Origin: Bacteriovorax sp. PP10
GTDB taxonomy: Bacteria; Bdellovibrionota; Bacteriovoracia; Bacteriovoracales; Bacteriovoracaceae
Assembly: GCF_035013165.1 (NCBI RefSeq)
Contig: NZ_JAYGJQ010000002.1
Coordinates: 434,001-498,000 of the forward strand
Direction: 5' to 3'
DNA: 64,000 nucleotides
A program made the position numbers and the translations under genes. Of this stretch, positions 25,533 through 34,963 are shown one piece after another. The notes beneath the pieces are model-generated. The model made no database searches. It was not told the DNA's origin and worked only from the letters and a program-made list of their open reading frames with translations. Positions within the stretch are counted from its first letter, which is position 1. Every line of letters begins with the position of its first letter.

Positions 25533-25967
25533 TTAAACGGGATCAGGTCTTTTTCTTTTACTGTAAGCAAAAGCAATCTGTTCAATAAGATCTTTTTTCG
25601 TCCACGGTCTGACAAGATATCCATCAGCACCATCATTTGTTGCTTCCAGGATATTATCAATGTCACTGTCCGCAGAAACCATTAAGAAGGGAAGGTAATT
25701 TAATTGCGATTTAGATCTAATCGCTTTTAGTAAGTCTGTTCCGATACCATCAACTAATTTTGAATCACAAAGAACGAAGCCAGGAGCTTCTTTTTTAAAT
25801 TGTTCGAAAGCTTCAGCAAGAGAAGTCGCAACAGTGATCTTTCCTTTAAATCCGATTTCACCTAAATCAGAAATCATTCGTTCTTGATAAGACTTAGTGT
25901 TATCAAGAATCAAAAGGTGAAGATTCTCAGGAATCGAAACTTCTTCGAGCAATAGGATATTATGCAT
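25533..25967 (-). CDS. stand-alone response-regulator receiver protein
   Basis: A 144-residue CheY-type receiver with no output domain. The phosphoacceptor is D68 (FVLCDSKLVDG), an acidic pocket residue is at D22 (LILDNTK), and S99 (LMVSADSD) is the switch residue. The usual Lys of the KPF motif is replaced by Arg (R120 in YLVRPWTKKDL), which normally weakens the phosphorylation-coupled salt bridge, so behaviour may be atypical. It may serve the orphan GAF kinase at 20717 or the chemotaxis system; neither partnership is shown by the sequence. Confidence 0.88.
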   Translation of the reverse strand: MHNILLLEEVSIPENLHLLILDNTKSYQERMISDLGEIGFKGKITVATSLAEAFEQFKKEAPGFVLCDSKLVDGIGTDLLKAIRSKSQLNYLPFLMVSADSDIDNILEATNDGADGYLVRPWTKKDLIEQIAFAYSKRKRPDPV

Positions 25968-26142
25968 TGGTACCTACAATGAGCGCTTTTAAAATTATTT
26001 AATGTTTAAATGGTATTAGGTTTTGAGAATAATAAAAGAGGAAAATACGGATACCTAATTATCCATATACTTAGGAAAAGCATCTTTATTTCTTGTGGCC
26101 CAATTTTGGGCCAGTGGCATTGAGATAATCACGTGTTGCATT

Positions 26143-26712
26143 TTATTTAAATAACAACAATGACTTATGAATGAGCCAATTTTCTTTTGTTAATTGCCAT
26201 GTTTCAGCTTGAGTGAGTACGGGGTCTACAAATAAGCAAGGGCGAATTTCTATCATCGTCGCGCCGGCCTTTTCTTTGACCCTGCGAGATTTAGTATTCC
26301 CCAAGGCATTTGAAAAAATAAGCTCATCAAAACCCAGTTCATTAAAAGCATACTCAGTGATAGGTTCAACTGCTTCAGTCATATAACCTTTGCCCCAGAA
26401 CTCTTCACCAAGCCAAAAACCTCTATGCTCTGGAGTACCTTGTCTCCAAAGGTCGACAGCACCAATAAGTTCATTGGGATTATCTTTTAAGTGAATTCCC
26501 CATACCCAACGATCATTGCCTTGCTTAGGGAGAATGACGTTGTTAAAAAACCATTCCACACCATCTGCAGGATAAGGCCATGGTACTGAGGCCGACAGCT
26601 GAGATATAACAGCATAATTAACAAAATATTTTTTGTAAGAAGGAAGATCTGAGACTTGAATTTCTTTTAAAATAAGTCTCTCTGTTTGAAACGATGGTAT
26701 TTTTTCAGTCAT
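26143..26712 (-). CDS. GNAT-family N-acetyltransferase (RimJ/RimL type)
   Basis: 189 residues. N-terminal FQTERLILKEIQVSDLPSY is the RimJ/RimL signature; ELIGAVDLW and HRGFWLGEEFWGKGYMTEAVEPI give strand beta-4 and the acetyl-CoA pyrophosphate loop, and the late ALGNTKSRRVKEKAGA is motif B. It probably acetylates an amino group on a protein or metabolite. It starts 4 bases after the stop of the upstream lipoprotein gene, so both are one unit. Confidence 0.9.
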   Translation of the reverse strand: MTEKIPSFQTERLILKEIQVSDLPSYKKYFVNYAVISQLSASVPWPYPADGVEWFFNNVILPKQGNDRWVWGIHLKDNPNELIGAVDLWRQGTPEHRGFWLGEEFWGKGYMTEAVEPITEYAFNELGFDELIFSNALGNTKSRRVKEKAGATMIEIRPCLFVDPVLTQAETWQLTKENWLIHKSLLLFK

Positions 26713-26716
26713 AGGA

Positions 26717-27256
26717 TTATTCGTCTGTGCAGTCTTTTACAGAAGCTTGATCTGTTGTGAAAGCTTTCAGGTTACATGACAATTGATCAACGTCGCCTTC
26801 GGTCTTATCCCATCCAGGTATTTTTCCTAGTTTTTTATTAGAGGCAGCAGGATGCCCGCTTACTTTACAGTCTTTGAAAGTACTCAAATCAGCACAAGTG
26901 AGAGTTAAAATAATTTCACCTTCTGCATTTGTTGTCTGATCGAATCTTGAATTTTTATGAGTTAGTTTTAAATCAAATTTTGCATTGATTTCTTCTGGTT
27001 TAACAAACTTTCCAATAAATGCAGAAGTGAAGGGAAGATCACTTCTATGAAACTGACGGATGACTTGAACTTTATCAGGACCTTTGATTTCAATTTCTAC
27101 GGTGTCAGTGTCCACATCTTCGCAACCATAGTGGATGTGCCCACAAAATAATGTAACTGGAGGTTTTGAGATTGTTGGTTTCGGGGGAGTTTTTGCAGAA
27201 GACTTAGAACAAGATGCTATTAATATAAACATAGATAAGAAAAGAAGAGCTTTCAT
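26717..27256 (-). CDS. hypothetical lipoprotein, 179 aa
   Basis: A lipoprotein signal peptide with lipobox LIASC (Cys16) and then a Lys/Pro-rich linker (SSAKTPPKPTISKPP). The mature domain holds six further Cys, in pairs suited to disulfides, and is predicted beta-rich, consistent with an exported envelope protein. No family recognised. The GNAT gene follows 4 bases downstream. Confidence 0.7.
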   Translation of the reverse strand: MKALLFLSMFILIASCSKSSAKTPPKPTISKPPVTLFCGHIHYGCEDVDTDTVEIEIKGPDKVQVIRQFHRSDLPFTSAFIGKFVKPEEINAKFDLKLTHKNSRFDQTTNAEGEIILTLTCADLSTFKDCKVSGHPAASNKKLGKIPGWDKTEGDVDQLSCNLKAFTTDQASVKDCTDE

Positions 27257-27332
27257 GTTTTCCTTGCAGGTACGTAATAATTAATACCTACATTTTTAGA
27301 TCATTTCATTGAAGTATGTAAAGAGTGGAGCG

Positions 27333-27716
27333 TTATTGGAGGCTTTTATATAGCCATAACGTCTTGTAAGTTTCAGAGACAATCAGGCATACAGTGATCA
27401 AGTAAGAATAAGAAAGTCCCAGGAAGTTGATTGGTTCAAAAAGATAGGTAAATAACCATCCAAAAGTCCCTTTGCCTATCAAGAATACAATGAGGATTTG
27501 AATGAATGAGAGAATCCATGTAAATTTTTTTTCTTTTATTATTCCATAAATTTGTCCTGCGACCAGAGTTAAGAGAAGGACAAGAATGGCATTGGGGATA
27601 TTGAATTTTTCGTCGACAAAAATAAGATTATAAATAAGAACGAAAAGATTCTTCAGCACGAAAAGTACAAGCGAGCTAAGGATTAGTAACTTAATTTCAT
27701 GTCTATATTTAGTCAT
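27333..27716 (-). CDS. small integral membrane protein, 127 aa
   Basis: Four hydrophobic segments (about residues 8-33, 42-60, 65-85, 95-118) with short charged loops (VDEKFNIPN, KEKKF), a typical four-helix inner-membrane protein. No conserved functional residues are recognised. A clear ATG and reasonable coding character support it being real, but the function is unknown. Confidence 0.6.
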   Translation of the reverse strand: MTKYRHEIKLLILSSLVLFVLKNLFVLIYNLIFVDEKFNIPNAILVLLLTLVAGQIYGIIKEKKFTWILSFIQILIVFLIGKGTFGWLFTYLFEPINFLGLSYSYLITVCLIVSETYKTLWLYKSLQ

Positions 27717-27997
27717 TTTAATACCTCGATGAAAATATTATCGAGTGAAATTAAGAATGTATACCAAGAAATGTTTAGTGTCTTTGTTGGTTCTTATTCA
27801 ATAAGACATTTCATTGGAAAGCAGGCAATGACCACTCCACTTATCTTAGCACTACAAATTTCCTCTTAAAATCAATACTTGAAGACCCTTCTCTAAGGGG
27901 GGATTGTCTATTTTATGGACGGCCCTTACTTAATTACAATTTCAAAAGAATTGTCCAGCTTCTGTAATAAACTTGTTTGAATAATCCAGAGAGAACT

Positions 27998-28564
27998 ATG
28001 AAAAAACTATTATTTCTAGCTTTAATTGCAAGTACAAATCTACACGCAGAAGAGTTCTTCTCTGTTGCACCAATCAAATTTCAACTTGAAGGCGCAAAGG
28101 TTGAAGAAAGATTAGAACAAACTTTAAAGTATCCGGAAGGACTATTGGGAAGATTTAAATCAGAAGGCGCTAAGATGTCTGATAAAAAAGTTTCTCAAAA
28201 TTCGATGTCTTTTAAGGCCACGAAGACAGTTATGTTTATTTCTAAAACAGTTTTCGTCAATGGAGTACTGGATGTTACTGAAGATAATAAGAGCTGTGAC
28301 AAAAATCAAACAGGTTATAAGTTAATCCTCAATCTGGATGGCTCTGACCAATTAGTGACAGACAACGTAGACCGTTTAGAAGCAATTATTTGTACACAGA
28401 CTTTAAATAGCAAAAAGATAGCTGGTACGGTGAAAGGGAAAATTTATAAAGGAAGTGATTACTCTCATCTAGTTGGGCCGATTGCCAAAGGAATTATTGA
28501 AGATCAGTTAAATCCTTTATTAAAGGCACTTACTGAAGAAGTCCAATCAGGAAAGACGAATTAA
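27998..28564 (+). CDS. hypothetical secreted protein, 188 aa
   Basis: ATG 27998 (MKKLLFLALIASTNLHAEE) gives a perfect signal peptide with AGAGA upstream; an in-frame TTG 21 bases earlier is less likely. The mature 170 residues show two Cys (KSCDKNQ, AIICTQT) and a long amphipathic body with no recognised motif; the size and layout recall periplasmic lipid-binding proteins, but this is weak. The next gene starts 1 base after the stop, so the two secreted proteins are co-expressed. Confidence 0.7.
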   Translation: MKKLLFLALIASTNLHAEEFFSVAPIKFQLEGAKVEERLEQTLKYPEGLLGRFKSEGAKMSDKKVSQNSMSFKATKTVMFISKTVFVNGVLDVTEDNKSCDKNQTGYKLILNLDGSDQLVTDNVDRLEAIICTQTLNSKKIAGTVKGKIYKGSDYSHLVGPIAKGIIEDQLNPLLKALTEEVQSGKTN

Positions 28565-28565
28565 T

Positions 28566-29783
28566 ATGAAGATGATTATTTCAACATTTGTATTTTCATT
28601 AACACTTTCAGTTTATGCAGGTGAGTGTGACAAGTTTAAAATTAGCAAAGCTGACTTAAGTAATCCTCTTGCTGTCGAGAAAATGCCTGAAATTATTTTG
28701 ACACATTATCAGCAACCAGAAGCTACTGAGAGTGACTTTGTTGCAGATATTTCATTATTAAGAAAAGCACAAAGTACTCCTAAAAAAATATGGTGGAGCT
28801 TAACAGATTCTTCTAATGAAAAGGTTAATAGCTTTGTTAAAGATATGGAGAGTGGAAAAGGGTGTGCTGAAGAACTATTTACTAAAACTTACGATGCAAA
28901 TGATAAATCGCTTCCTGTCGCATCAGTGGTGAGGAAAGTAAGAAGCCGCGACCTTGATCAAATTGCAAAAAGTAACATAAGTGAAGAAAAGAAAAGTACA
29001 TTAACTGAAAAACTTAAATTACAGAAAATCTATCTTGAAGGTCACGAGAATCCGATTAAGGCAAAGGAATTTGCTTACATGATCGATCAGATTATTGTTG
29101 ATGGTTTTCAAGAAGGAATTACTCCTAAGTACGGAAAGGTCCATGAGTGGAGCGCAGAGTTTAAGTCGTCAAAATCCAAAACATATTCATTGATGGGGAA
29201 GTTTTCAAAACTTCTTATTGCTCTTGCTCGTGGAGAGACATCACAGTACATGCTTTCAGGATCAGAAGAGCAGTTAGAAGCATGGATTCTGGATCAGGAA
29301 ATTAACTCACTTTATCCACATGATTTAATCAAGGCCAGCTACCGTATTAACGATGGTGATATGTACCTGACGCTTCTAACGATTGAAAACGTTCTTAATC
29401 GTTATTGGAGAGTTCATAATAGACAAGACCTTCCTGTGACAATCAGACTTAGGCCTATCATTAATAGTTTTGGACAAGATGGTGATAACTTTGGTTCTTG
29501 GTACCACATGTTTGGAATCATGCTTTATGGTTACGTCGAAGGTCCATTAAGTGCAAGAACTGTTGGTGGAGTAGAGAGTTTAGGAAGTCATATCCTAGGA
29601 AAATTTGAAGACGAAAAACAAGAAGACTTCGTAAACTCACAAGGTGCTATTATCGGAGCAAGAGTTGCCCGTTCAATCAGAGCAAGTGGTTATGAGGAAA
29701 TTAGACGTGATAAATCGCGCTTGAACCCTAATTACTACCTTAACTTGAATGAAGATTTTTCAAAGAGAATTCAAGAGTTATAA
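28566..29783 (+). CDS. hypothetical secreted protein, 405 aa
   Basis: Signal peptide MKMIISTFVFSLTLSVYAG followed by a mainly helical 385-residue domain. Only two Cys remain (GECDKF, KGCAEEL), probably a disulfide. Segments such as VTIRLRPIINSFGQDGDNFGSWYHMFGIMLYGYVEG and VGGVESLGSHILG look like a conserved core, but I do not recognise the family. It is coupled to the preceding secreted protein gene (1-base gap). Periplasmic or extracellular action is likely. Confidence 0.7.
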   Translation: MKMIISTFVFSLTLSVYAGECDKFKISKADLSNPLAVEKMPEIILTHYQQPEATESDFVADISLLRKAQSTPKKIWWSLTDSSNEKVNSFVKDMESGKGCAEELFTKTYDANDKSLPVASVVRKVRSRDLDQIAKSNISEEKKSTLTEKLKLQKIYLEGHENPIKAKEFAYMIDQIIVDGFQEGITPKYGKVHEWSAEFKSSKSKTYSLMGKFSKLLIALARGETSQYMLSGSEEQLEAWILDQEINSLYPHDLIKASYRINDGDMYLTLLTIENVLNRYWRVHNRQDLPVTIRLRPIINSFGQDGDNFGSWYHMFGIMLYGYVEGPLSARTVGGVESLGSHILGKFEDEKQEDFVNSQGAIIGARVARSIRASGYEEIRRDKSRLNPNYYLNLNEDFSKRIQEL

Positions 29784-29828
29784 TTAGCTCTTACACATAT
29801 TCGCAATACAATCAGGTTTGGTACCTAA

Positions 29829-31520
29829 TTATTTTTCTTTAAGCGTATATGTTCGATACTGCGGATACCAAAAATTACTCTCAATTCTATCCATTAAATC
29901 CTGATCACTTATTTTCTCAGCAGCACCAGAGGCCTGAGCAGCACGACTTACTTTGAAAGCAATCGCTCGAGACACTTTTTCAATATCTTTTAAGTCTGGA
30001 AGCAGGCCACCAGTATGTGCTTGTGCCAAAGGAGAAAGATCAGCTAGTGCTTCACTTGCTGCCATCAACATTAGGTCTGTCACTTTACGAGCACGTACAG
30101 CAAGAACGCCTAATCCGATACCAGGAAAGATATATGAATTGTTACATTGAGCAATTGGATAAACTTTTCCATTAAAATGCACAGGCATGAAAGGACTTCC
30201 AGTTGCAACGACTGCAGCTCCATTAGTCCAGTTAATCAAGTCGATAGGGTGTGCTTCAACTCTCGAAGTTGGATTAGATAGAGGCATGATGATTGGACGA
30301 GCACAATGTGAATGCATTGTACGAACGATCTCTTCAGTGAATAATCCAGGTTGTGCCGAAACACCAATTAAAACTGTTGGGTGCACATTTTGAACAGTTT
30401 TGAGTAATGAAATCTCTTCATCACTTTGTGCCCATGCTGCAAGACCAGATTTTTTCTGAGCAAGGTTAGCTTGAAAATCTAAAATGTTTGGCATGTTGTC
30501 TGTTAAAAGACCGAAGCGATCGACCATGAAAACTCTAGAGCGTGCTTCAGCTTCTGTTAAACCTTCTAGCTTCATTCTTTCGATGATCTGCTCAGCAATT
30601 CCACAACCAGCAGCTCCCGCACCTAAGAAGACAATCTTCTGGTCGCGTAGTTGTTCACCAACTGCTCGACTGGCAGCAATTAAAGTACCTAAGGTTACAG
30701 TTGCAGTTCCTTGAATATCATCGTTGAAACAACAGATCTGATCACGGTAGCGATTAAGTACAGGTGAGGCATTTCGTTGAGAGAAGTCTTCAAATTGCAG
30801 AAGAACATCCGGCCAGCGAAGTTTTACTGCTTGAACAAACGAATCGATAAATTGTTCATACTCAGGTCCTGTGATACGTGGGTGTTTCCATCCCATATAT
30901 AACGGGTCATTTAAAAGTCTTTCATTGTTTGTTCCAACATCTAAAACGATTGGCAATGTATAAGCTGGACTGACTCCACCACAAACTGTGTATAAAGAAA
31001 GTTTTCCAATTGAAATACCAATTCCGCCGATACCTTGATCTCCAAGACCTAAGATGCGTTCTCCGTCTGTCACCACAATAACTTTAACTTTTTTCTTCGT
31101 TACATCAGCAAGCATTTCATCAATGCGACCGCGATCAGGGTAAGAAATAAAAAGGCCGCGAGCTGCTCTGTAAATTTCAGAGAAACGTTCACAGGCTTCG
31201 CCCACAACTGGAGTGTAAATAATAGGAAGCATCTCTGTTAAGTGAGAGCGTAGTAAATAGTAAAAAAGAGTTTCGTTTGTATCTTGTAAATCTCTTAGAA
31301 AAATATGCTTATCAATATCAGAACTGTGTTGAGCGTATTGAGCATAAGTGCGCTTTGCCTGCTCTTCAATAGTTTCCACTGTATGTGATAAGAGTCCATA
31401 AAGTTTTAAGTCATGTCTCTCTTCTTCTGAAAAAGCATTTCCCTTATTCAGTAAAGACATTGCAAGAAGTGAAGTTCCAAAATAAGAGATTGGAACAGGT
31501 CGTGTATTATTTGATTTCAT
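29829..31520 (-). CDS. maeA: NAD-dependent malic enzyme
   Basis: Oxidatively decarboxylates malate to pyruvate with NAD reduction. At 563 residues it is the length of E. coli MaeA (SfcA) and shows the family signatures: [41 protein letters not shown], the substrate/metal segment [24 protein letters not shown], the nucleotide loop [15 protein letters not shown], and [11 protein letters not shown]. No phosphotransacetylase fusion is present. Start ATG 31520. It is transcribed alone on the minus strand. Confidence 0.97.
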   Translation of the reverse strand: MKSNNTRPVPISYFGTSLLAMSLLNKGNAFSEEERHDLKLYGLLSHTVETIEEQAKRTYAQYAQHSSDIDKHIFLRDLQDTNETLFYYLLRSHLTEMLPIIYTPVVGEACERFSEIYRAARGLFISYPDRGRIDEMLADVTKKKVKVIVVTDGERILGLGDQGIGGIGISIGKLSLYTVCGGVSPAYTLPIVLDVGTNNERLLNDPLYMGWKHPRITGPEYEQFIDSFVQAVKLRWPDVLLQFEDFSQRNASPVLNRYRDQICCFNDDIQGTATVTLGTLIAASRAVGEQLRDQKIVFLGAGAAGCGIAEQIIERMKLEGLTEAEARSRVFMVDRFGLLTDNMPNILDFQANLAQKKSGLAAWAQSDEEISLLKTVQNVHPTVLIGVSAQPGLFTEEIVRTMHSHCARPIIMPLSNPTSRVEAHPIDLINWTNGAAVVATGSPFMPVHFNGKVYPIAQCNNSYIFPGIGLGVLAVRARKVTDLMLMAASEALADLSPLAQAHTGGLLPDLKDIEKVSRAIAFKVSRAAQASGAAEKISDQDLMDRIESNFWYPQYRTYTLKEK

Positions 31521-31631
31521 AGTAAATACCTTTTATTCATATTATACTGACAGGATTATTATAGTCCTTTGGTATTATGTGACAACGGCATTTGACTATT
31601 TTTAAAGCTAACTTATTGCAGCAGTAGAATC

Positions 31632-32978
31632 TTAATGTTTATTCTTTACATGTTTGCTTAATAGCACACCCGTCATAAGAGTCGTGACGACGGCCATTAT
31701 AACAAGCATTGTAAATAATCGAGGAGAGATGATTCCTAAATCTAATCCAACATTTAAAACAATAAGTTCAACCAGTCCTCTGGTATTCATTAATATTCCC
31801 AACGTGAGTGACTCTGACCAGGAATACTTAAGGGCCTTCGCCGAAATAAGTGTTCCACCTAGTTTCCCAATTGTTGCGACGGCTATAATGAGTAAACAAA
31901 GAAGCCAGTCTTGAGGTGTATTTAATAAACCGATCTGCGTCTTCATGCCTGTATAAGCAAAAAAAGCTGGAAGCATAAGAACGCGAATAACATCTTGCCA
32001 TTTATGATTGAATTCGTGAGCAACGATGCTGTCATGAGGAATGATAAGACCTAAGAGAAAGGCACCAAAGATGGCATGAATACCTAAAACTTCAGTTGCC
32101 AGCGCAGATAATAAAATAGCAATAAGAAAGACCGCACCTTTGTTGTTGGTAAACGATTTTTGATTTTTAAAACTACCAATCCACTTTGTCAGTATAGGCC
32201 TCATAATAAAAAGCATAAACAGAATGAACAGGGCACACAGTCCATAAGTCATCAGGAAGTTTTGCCCTTGGCCTTGAGCACGGCTTGCGACAAATGCTAA
32301 AAGGCACCACGCCGTTACATCATCAATTGCAGCACACGATAGTGCTAATGAACCGATGGCCGTTTTTGTCATATTTTTATCAGCTAAAATTCTGGCAAGA
32401 ACGGGGAATGCCGTGATCGACATTGATACGCCCATGAAGAGAGCAAAGTTTGTAAATCCAACTCCTGCTGGGGCCACATCTTGAAAGATAAATAAAGCGA
32501 GAATACTTCCTAGAACGAAAGGAAGCAGGATACTTGCATGAGATATAATAAAAGTTTGATGCGCACTTTTTTTAAGTTCTTTTAAATCTAATTCCAGGCC
32601 CATGAGAAACATATAAAGAATAATACCAATCTGGGCAATGATATTTAAGACTGGCATCGTTGAGGAAGGAATCAAAAGAGCACTAACTCCGGGAAGAAAT
32701 TTTCCAAGCAAAGAAGGTCCGATGATAATACCGCCAATCACTTCACCCATAACAGGAGGCTGATCAAGTTTTTCCAGAAGAATTCCACAAATTCTTGCCA
32801 CTGCAATTATAAAGGCCAGAGCAACCAGCACATCTCTTAGAAGACTTGCATGAGTAAGAGAAGCGCTACTAGAGGCCGCTATTATATTTCCAAACTGCAT
32901 GCTTCCGTAATAGTTAATACCTAAGAACGCAGCGATACCTAACGTGATTGATAGAACGTAAAAGAGAGTGAGTTTCAT
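31632..32978 (-). CDS. CPA2-family cation:proton antiporter (KefB/Na-H exchanger type)
   Basis: 448 residues with an N-terminal helix and about 12 further hydrophobic segments. Family marks include QPPVMGEVIGGIIIGPSLLG, MGLELDLKELKK and the ion-binding AIDDVTAW in the fifth core helix (paired Asp of CPA2 antiporters); there is no cytosolic TrkA-N domain. It exchanges Na+ or K+ for protons at the inner membrane. Its ATG overlaps the stop of the acyltransferase-like gene (ATGA), placing it in the R1 Rieske operon, which is unusual and may indicate export of a charged product, pH adjustment or read-through. Confidence 0.9.
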   Translation of the reverse strand: MKLTLFYVLSITLGIAAFLGINYYGSMQFGNIIAASSSASLTHASLLRDVLVALAFIIAVARICGILLEKLDQPPVMGEVIGGIIIGPSLLGKFLPGVSALLIPSSTMPVLNIIAQIGIILYMFLMGLELDLKELKKSAHQTFIISHASILLPFVLGSILALFIFQDVAPAGVGFTNFALFMGVSMSITAFPVLARILADKNMTKTAIGSLALSCAAIDDVTAWCLLAFVASRAQGQGQNFLMTYGLCALFILFMLFIMRPILTKWIGSFKNQKSFTNNKGAVFLIAILLSALATEVLGIHAIFGAFLLGLIIPHDSIVAHEFNHKWQDVIRVLMLPAFFAYTGMKTQIGLLNTPQDWLLCLLIIAVATIGKLGGTLISAKALKYSWSESLTLGILMNTRGLVELIVLNVGLDLGIISPRLFTMLVIMAVVTTLMTGVLLSKHVKNKH

Positions 32979-33736
32979 AAATTATTTCGACCTAAAATTG
33001 ATACGAGTTGGGATAGTGCCCTTACACAATCGGCCCCATGGTTTACTCCATGATCGAAGCCAATGTTGATAGTCAGAAAAGTTTTATTTTCTTTTTTGTA
33101 AGAGTTAGCGGAGCAAAGCACAAGCGCTGTCATACCATAAGCAGTGGCAAGGATGTCATCATTAGATTTGTTAACTGAAAACAACGAACTCACGGAAATA
33201 CCACCGCCGTGTTTTTTCAGGTAAAATCCGGGGAAATTTGAAAAAACAAAAAAGATGAGACGCAGTTTGAGTTTGTTTAAGTAGTAGTTGCCTGGACCGT
33301 GGATGAGTTTATTGACAGGTAGATCTTCCAGCGTTTTTGATTTTTCTTTTTTTAGTTCACTACTAATTGTCTCCAAGGATTTCTGATAGGCATCCTGGAT
33401 GGCCACTGATGAGACAATCTTGATTTGATTGTGGTTAATTTCAATTGGAACATTGACTGCATTGTAGTTTGGTTCAACGATTTTTTTTCCAAAAATAGTT
33501 TTGAAAAAAGCGCGATTATATTCAGGGTTTTCTTTGATTAAAATTGAGCTGGCCTTAATTAGTAAAGAAGTAAGAGATAATTTCTTATTTTCTGCTTCGT
33601 ACTTCTCAACTAAATGAGTGATATCAACTTTGACTCTAAAGGGAAGATGAAAGCCATCTTTGATTTTATCAAGCTGTATTGATAAAAACCATTCATCGAG
33701 ACTTAGGGACCTTACTGTACCTTCTTTGGATGTCAT
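32975..33736 (-). CDS. stand-alone E2/CAT-fold acyltransferase-like protein
   Basis: 253 residues resembling only the catalytic domain of 2-oxoacid dehydrogenase E2 (chloramphenicol-acetyltransferase fold); no lipoyl or E1-binding domain. Support: early KIKDGFHLPFRVKVDITHL, LTSLLIKASSILIKENPEYNRAF, YNAVNVPIEI, and the terminal catalytic motif FDHGVNHGADCVRALSQL. The essential His (H229) is retained, but the usual Asp of HxxxDG is His (H233). E2-like proteins transfer acyl groups from CoA or carrier thioesters, so an acyl transfer step in the cluster is reasonable. It overlaps both neighbours by 4 bases (ATGA). Confidence 0.75.
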   Translation of the reverse strand: MTSKEGTVRSLSLDEWFLSIQLDKIKDGFHLPFRVKVDITHLVEKYEAENKKLSLTSLLIKASSILIKENPEYNRAFFKTIFGKKIVEPNYNAVNVPIEINHNQIKIVSSVAIQDAYQKSLETISSELKKEKSKTLEDLPVNKLIHGPGNYYLNKLKLRLIFFVFSNFPGFYLKKHGGGISVSSLFSVNKSNDDILATAYGMTALVLCSANSYKKENKTFLTINIGFDHGVNHGADCVRALSQLVSILGRNNL

Positions 33737-34821
33737 ATTTTTTCCTTGAAGTTCTCACCCCATGGAGAAAGGTGTACTGAGTTTATTCGGTTGATAAGGT
33801 CTAAAACAGAGCGATCACCTTCAGAGGGATTAGTGACATTGTATCTCATATGAGGAAACGCCTTCACGTCATCATCTTTTAGGGCAATTTGAAGTATTAA
33901 AGCAAAAAGAATCTTTAACTGCTTTTTTACAAAACCAATAAGTCCTTTTTCCTTTTTTAAAACTAAAAAGATATCTACATCGCTTACTCCATTATGATGC
34001 GGTGTCGCCGCCCATAGAATAGAGGTTGTAGGGAGTTTAAAACCCTTATTTCTAAAATAGAGATCGTTGCCATAGGTAAGAGAAGTAATAGAGCCACCTG
34101 AAAAGAGGGCCTGGTACTTAAAAATACCGCCAGTGATATAATGGGCAATCTTTTGAAGAATACTATTTTGTGGAAGATTTCCTTTAAGGCCCCAAATAAA
34201 ATTTTGGTTATTGTCAGACACACTTACATCGTATTGAAAATTTATATCTAGATTATGCACACTCTTAAAGTGTTGAAGATCAATCCCGCCCGCCATTAAA
34301 ATATGGTGGTGAACAAAAAGTTTTGTTTTAAATAAGTGTATGCCTTCTACTTCCTGATTTTCTAATCCAGGAGGGGAAGGAACAGTAAAAGGCGCTGTAG
34401 AATCAGGAAAAATCCAGATATACCCGTATTTTTCTTCAACCGGATACTTTTGTAGTTTTTTATTTTTTAATTTAGAACAGTGTCCTTCTTCATCAAATTT
34501 CCACTGGTGAAGGTAGCACTGTAATTGATTATTGATAACTTTTCCGTTACCTAAATCAGTCCCCATATGCGGACAAAAAGCATCCAAAGCACTAAGGCTG
34601 CCATCAGTTTTTCTGAAGACCGCGACTCTTTGATTAAAAACGCTAAATGATCTAACAGTATTTTTTTTAAGTTTACTACTGGGACATAATGGCAGCCATC
34701 CACAAGTGAGCAGATCAGAGCGATTAAACACTTTCTCCTTCGAAATAGGTTGAGTGTGAATATTCTCATGATAAGTATGAAGATCCTTATCAACTCTTTT
34801 AATTTCTTTATTTGATAGCAT
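33733..34821 (-). CDS. Rieske non-heme iron oxygenase R1
   Basis: 362 residues. The [2Fe-2S] site is CPHMGTDL with C83 and H85, and CYLHQW with C102 and H105. The catalytic iron motif GGIDLQHFKSVH gives D181, H184 and H189 (D-x2-H-x4-H). The CPHMG form with the GIDxQH(F/L)K(S/T)VH core groups it with R2 and R4 and resembles oxygenases of the Neverland/DAF-36 and KshA-like class that act on lipids or sterols. Electrons should come from a reductase and ferredoxin, for example the one at 42242. First gene of a minus-strand operon with the acyltransferase and antiporter; divergent from R2. Confidence 0.92.
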   Translation of the reverse strand: MLSNKEIKRVDKDLHTYHENIHTQPISKEKVFNRSDLLTCGWLPLCPSSKLKKNTVRSFSVFNQRVAVFRKTDGSLSALDAFCPHMGTDLGNGKVINNQLQCYLHQWKFDEEGHCSKLKNKKLQKYPVEEKYGYIWIFPDSTAPFTVPSPPGLENQEVEGIHLFKTKLFVHHHILMAGGIDLQHFKSVHNLDINFQYDVSVSDNNQNFIWGLKGNLPQNSILQKIAHYITGGIFKYQALFSGGSITSLTYGNDLYFRNKGFKLPTTSILWAATPHHNGVSDVDIFLVLKKEKGLIGFVKKQLKILFALILQIALKDDDVKAFPHMRYNVTNPSEGDRSVLDLINRINSVHLSPWGENFKEKI

Positions 34822-34963
34822 AGCTTTTATTATAATAGAAAACCGCTTATCTACTAGAATTCATTCATTATTTTTGAGAGATGAAAAGCATCAGGTATTG
34901 ATGAGATTTTTCTGCAATCTTGCAATTATCCCGATTTAATTTATCTTTAATAGATGGAGTTGT
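34822..34963. promoter_or_regulatory. divergent promoter region between Rieske genes R1 and R2
   Basis: 142 AT-rich bases separating the two divergent operons of the oxygenase cluster; both promoters must lie here. GGAG precedes R2. No clear operator or -10/-35 pair can be assigned by eye. Confidence 0.5.
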
